Below, piece by piece: positions 6,805 through 8,059 of a stretch of 8,059 bases of DNA (positions within the stretch are counted from its first letter, which is position 1; every line of letters starts with the position of its first letter). Source of the DNA: Thermoleophilia bacterium (lineage in GTDB: Bacteria > Actinomycetota > Thermoleophilia > Gaiellales > Gaiellaceae); the NCBI GenBank assembly GCA_025927435.1, contig JAICLM010000090.1:1-8059 (forward strand), written 5' to 3'. The notes under the pieces were generated by a model. That model worked only from the letters and a program-made list of their open reading frames with translations, had not been told where the DNA came from and made no database searches. A program made the position numbers and the translations under genes.

Positions 6805-7374
6805 GTGGTGCGATTGGTGAAACTCCTCTGCCTTCTCGCGGTTCTCGCCTTCGGCGCCGCGACCGCGACGGCCGCTACCAACACTGTCAAGCGGCACCGA
6901 GTCAAGCTCGGACGCACGATCCTGATCGCGCCCCGCACACGTACACGCGACTGTGTCCTCGGTCACCTGCCGGATCGCCGCTGCTCGCCCGGCGCGTACT
7001 ACAACCGGCTGACGACGGCGGTCATCTGCTCGCGCCGCTTCCACACACGCAGGATCCACCGCCTTCCGCGGTCCAGAAAGTACGCGGTCGAGCGAGAGTA
7101 TGGGCTGCCGGTTGGCCTCTTCAAGCGTGCGCTCGAGATCGACCACATCGTCCCACTCAGGCTGGGCGGCTCCAACGACATCGCCAATCTGTTCCCGCAG
7201 GAGTACGCCTTCGCGAACCACGCGCCTGGGTATCCGGCCAAGGACAGGCTCGACACGCGGCTGCACGCGCTGGTCTGCGCCGGCCGGATCCGCCTGCGAG
7301 TCGCGCAGCGTCGTGTCGCCGCGGACTGGGAGGCGCTCTACCGAGAGGTCTTCGGTCGCCCGCCTGTTCAGTAG
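6805..7374 (+). CDS. Exported HNH-endonuclease-family protein
   Basis: 189 residues from GTG 6805. The tandem GTG at 6808 is equally plausible and better spaced from the GGGGG at 6797-6801. The N-terminus is a clear signal peptide: Arg/Lys, then LLCLLAVLAFGAA, then an Ala-Thr-rich cleavage region near residue 24. The mature part has four cysteines (C50, C60, C75, C158), likely in disulfides. An HNH-type core follows: EIDHIVPLRLGGSNDIANLFP with D113, H114 and N128, then K146-D147 in PAKDRLD, and a C-terminal helix with AQRRVAADWEALY. This spacing (CSPGA, a later C, DHIVPL..GG...NLFP, KD, a late C, AQ..IA.DW) matches a known family of small secreted HNH-motif proteins in Actinomycetota and Proteobacteria whose biological role is, to my knowledge, undefined. 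Nuclease activity is inferred from the motif only. The gene has its own upstream gap and a hairpin over its stop, so it is probably expressed alone, and nothing ties it to glycan synthesis except position. Confidence 0.85.
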   Translation: MVRLVKLLCLLAVLAFGAATATAATNTVKRHRVKLGRTILIAPRTRTRDCVLGHLPDRRCSPGAYYNRLTTAVICSRRFHTRRIHRLPRSRKYAVEREYGLPVGLFKRALEIDHIVPLRLGGSNDIANLFPQEYAFANHAPGYPAKDRLDTRLHALVCAGRIRLRVAQRRVAADWEALYREVFGRPPVQ

Positions 7375-7379
7375 GCGGG
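7359..7379 (+). terminator. GC-rich hairpin spanning the HNH gene stop codon
   Basis: CCCGCCT (7359-7365) pairs perfectly with AGGCGGG (7373-7379) around the 7-base loop GTTCAGT, and the TAG stop (7372-7374) sits at the loop/stem edge. ATCTCT follows instead of a T-run, so this would be a U-poor terminator of the kind proposed for high-GC Gram-positives. A shorter competing hairpin, GGATC (7378-7382) / GATCC (7388-7392), shares two of its bases. Confidence 0.45.
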
Positions 7380-7428
7380 ATCTCTACGATCCGGCTTGCT
7401 CGACCGAAGAGAAGATCACCGTCGCCAT

Positions 7429-8059
7429 TTGAGCGCATCGACGCAACCCCTCGTCACCGTCGCCACCGCTGTGTACAACGGCGAGGATTTCCTGGCGGAA
7501 TGTGCCGAGAGCGTCCTCCGGCAGACCTACTTGAACTGGCAGTACCACATCGTCGACAACTGCAGCACCGACCGCACGCCGGAAATCGGTCGCGAGCTAG
7601 CGAGCCGAGACCCGCGGATTCACTATCGCCGGTGCGAGGACTTCGTGGATGTGAACGAGAGCTACAGCCGCGGGTTCGCGGCGGTCGATCCGGAGGCTGC
7701 CTACGTGAAGATCGTCGACTCCGACGACTGGATCTATCCCGAGTGTCTCGAGCGCATGGTCGCCCTCGCGGAGAGCGAGCCGACCGTCGGGATGGTGTCC
7801 GCCTACCGCCTCAACGAGGCTCGGGGCGCGCGGATGGTCGATCAGGTCAACTTGCCCTATACCCAGTCCACCGCCGACGGCCAGGAGATCGTCGCGCGTA
7901 GCCTGTTCAGCCCGGTCTCGGTCATCGGGCCGCCCACTGCCCTGCTCTGGAGGGCCGACCTCGTCCGCGCCCGTCAGCCGTTCTTCGACGCAAGGTTCCG
8001 CCATGCGGATGCCGACGCCAACTACTGGACGTTGATGCGCTCTCGCTACGGCCTCGTCC
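7429..8059 (+). CDS. GT2 family glycosyltransferase (3' end beyond window)
   Basis: Open from just after the HNH stop to the window edge; 210 codons are visible and the C-terminus is missing. It is a GT-A fold inverting glycosyltransferase. The first strand reads PLVTVATAVYNGEDFLAE, followed by SVLRQTY and the VDNCSTDRT segment that contacts the nucleotide. The D-x-D motif is D97-S98-D99-D100 in VKIVDSDDWIYP. Further on is the GPPTALLWRADLV segment, where acceptor-side residues usually lie. The frame lacks ATG near its beginning. TTG 7429 is the best start because it puts the first beta strand about 8 residues in; TTG 7396 is an alternative, and GTG 7471 would cut the fold. The purine run GAAGAGAAGA (7406-7415) upstream is somewhat far away. 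It is 54 bases after the HNH gene, beyond its hairpin. Donor and acceptor unknown. Confidence 0.85.
   Translation, partial: MSASTQPLVTVATAVYNGEDFLAECAESVLRQTYLNWQYHIVDNCSTDRTPEIGRELASRDPRIHYRRCEDFVDVNESYSRGFAAVDPEAAYVKIVDSDDWIYPECLERMVALAESEPTVGMVSAYRLNEARGARMVDQVNLPYTQSTADGQEIVARSLFSPVSVIGPPTALLWRADLVRARQPFFDARFRHADADANYWTLMRSRYGLV

Noticed and set aside
1..8059. Search by eye for CRISPR arrays, insertion sequences, att sites, rRNA or longer direct repeats
   Set aside because: No regularly spaced repeats, transposase motifs or terminal inverted repeats were seen; only short GC-rich repeats expected by chance.

Overview
This is GC-rich DNA with tightly packed genes, GTG and TTG starts and strong C/G third-position bias. 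It looks like an Actinomycetota-type chromosome, and deep-branching soil lineages such as Thermoleophilia would fit. That assignment is an impression from composition and protein style; there is no rRNA or other marker to test it. The content is a cell-surface polysaccharide (exopolysaccharide or O-antigen-like) accessory region.

Layout: (1) 1-141 is an upstream region with an inverted repeat and a candidate promoter. (2) 142-1326 (+) is a GT4-type glycosyltransferase. (3) 1327-1737 is a 411-base gap with no certain gene. It holds a run of perfect hairpins, a weak candidate promoter, and a 56-codon reading frame (1571-1741) with a good ribosome binding site whose stop overlaps the next gene's likely start. 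(4) 1738-3216 (+) is a WbaP/WcaJ-like polyprenyl-phosphate sugar-phosphate transferase, the enzyme class that starts lipid-linked repeat-unit synthesis. (5) 3216-5780 (+) overlaps it by one base (TGATG). It is a single 854-residue reading frame joining a Gfo/Idh/MocA NAD(P) sugar oxidoreductase to an FAD-dependent UDP-galactopyranose-mutase-like / protoporphyrinogen-oxidase-like protein. (6) 5745-6719 (-) is a GT2 glycosyltransferase on the opposite strand whose 3' end overlaps the fusion gene's 3' end by 36 bases. (7) 6805-7374 (+) is a small exported HNH-nuclease-family protein, with a GC-rich hairpin over its stop codon. (8) 7429-8059 (+) is a second GT2 glycosyltransferase, probably starting at TTG and cut by the window edge.

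Working picture: the initiating transferase loads a sugar phosphate onto the lipid carrier, the fused oxidoreductase probably makes or modifies a nucleotide-sugar for the same glycan, and the three glycosyltransferases extend it. No flippase, polymerase or export gene lies in the window, so the cluster continues outside it. The most notable items are the two-enzyme fusion and the structured leader with its small coupled reading frame. The rest is conventional for a glycan locus, apart from the exported HNH protein among the glycosyltransferases.
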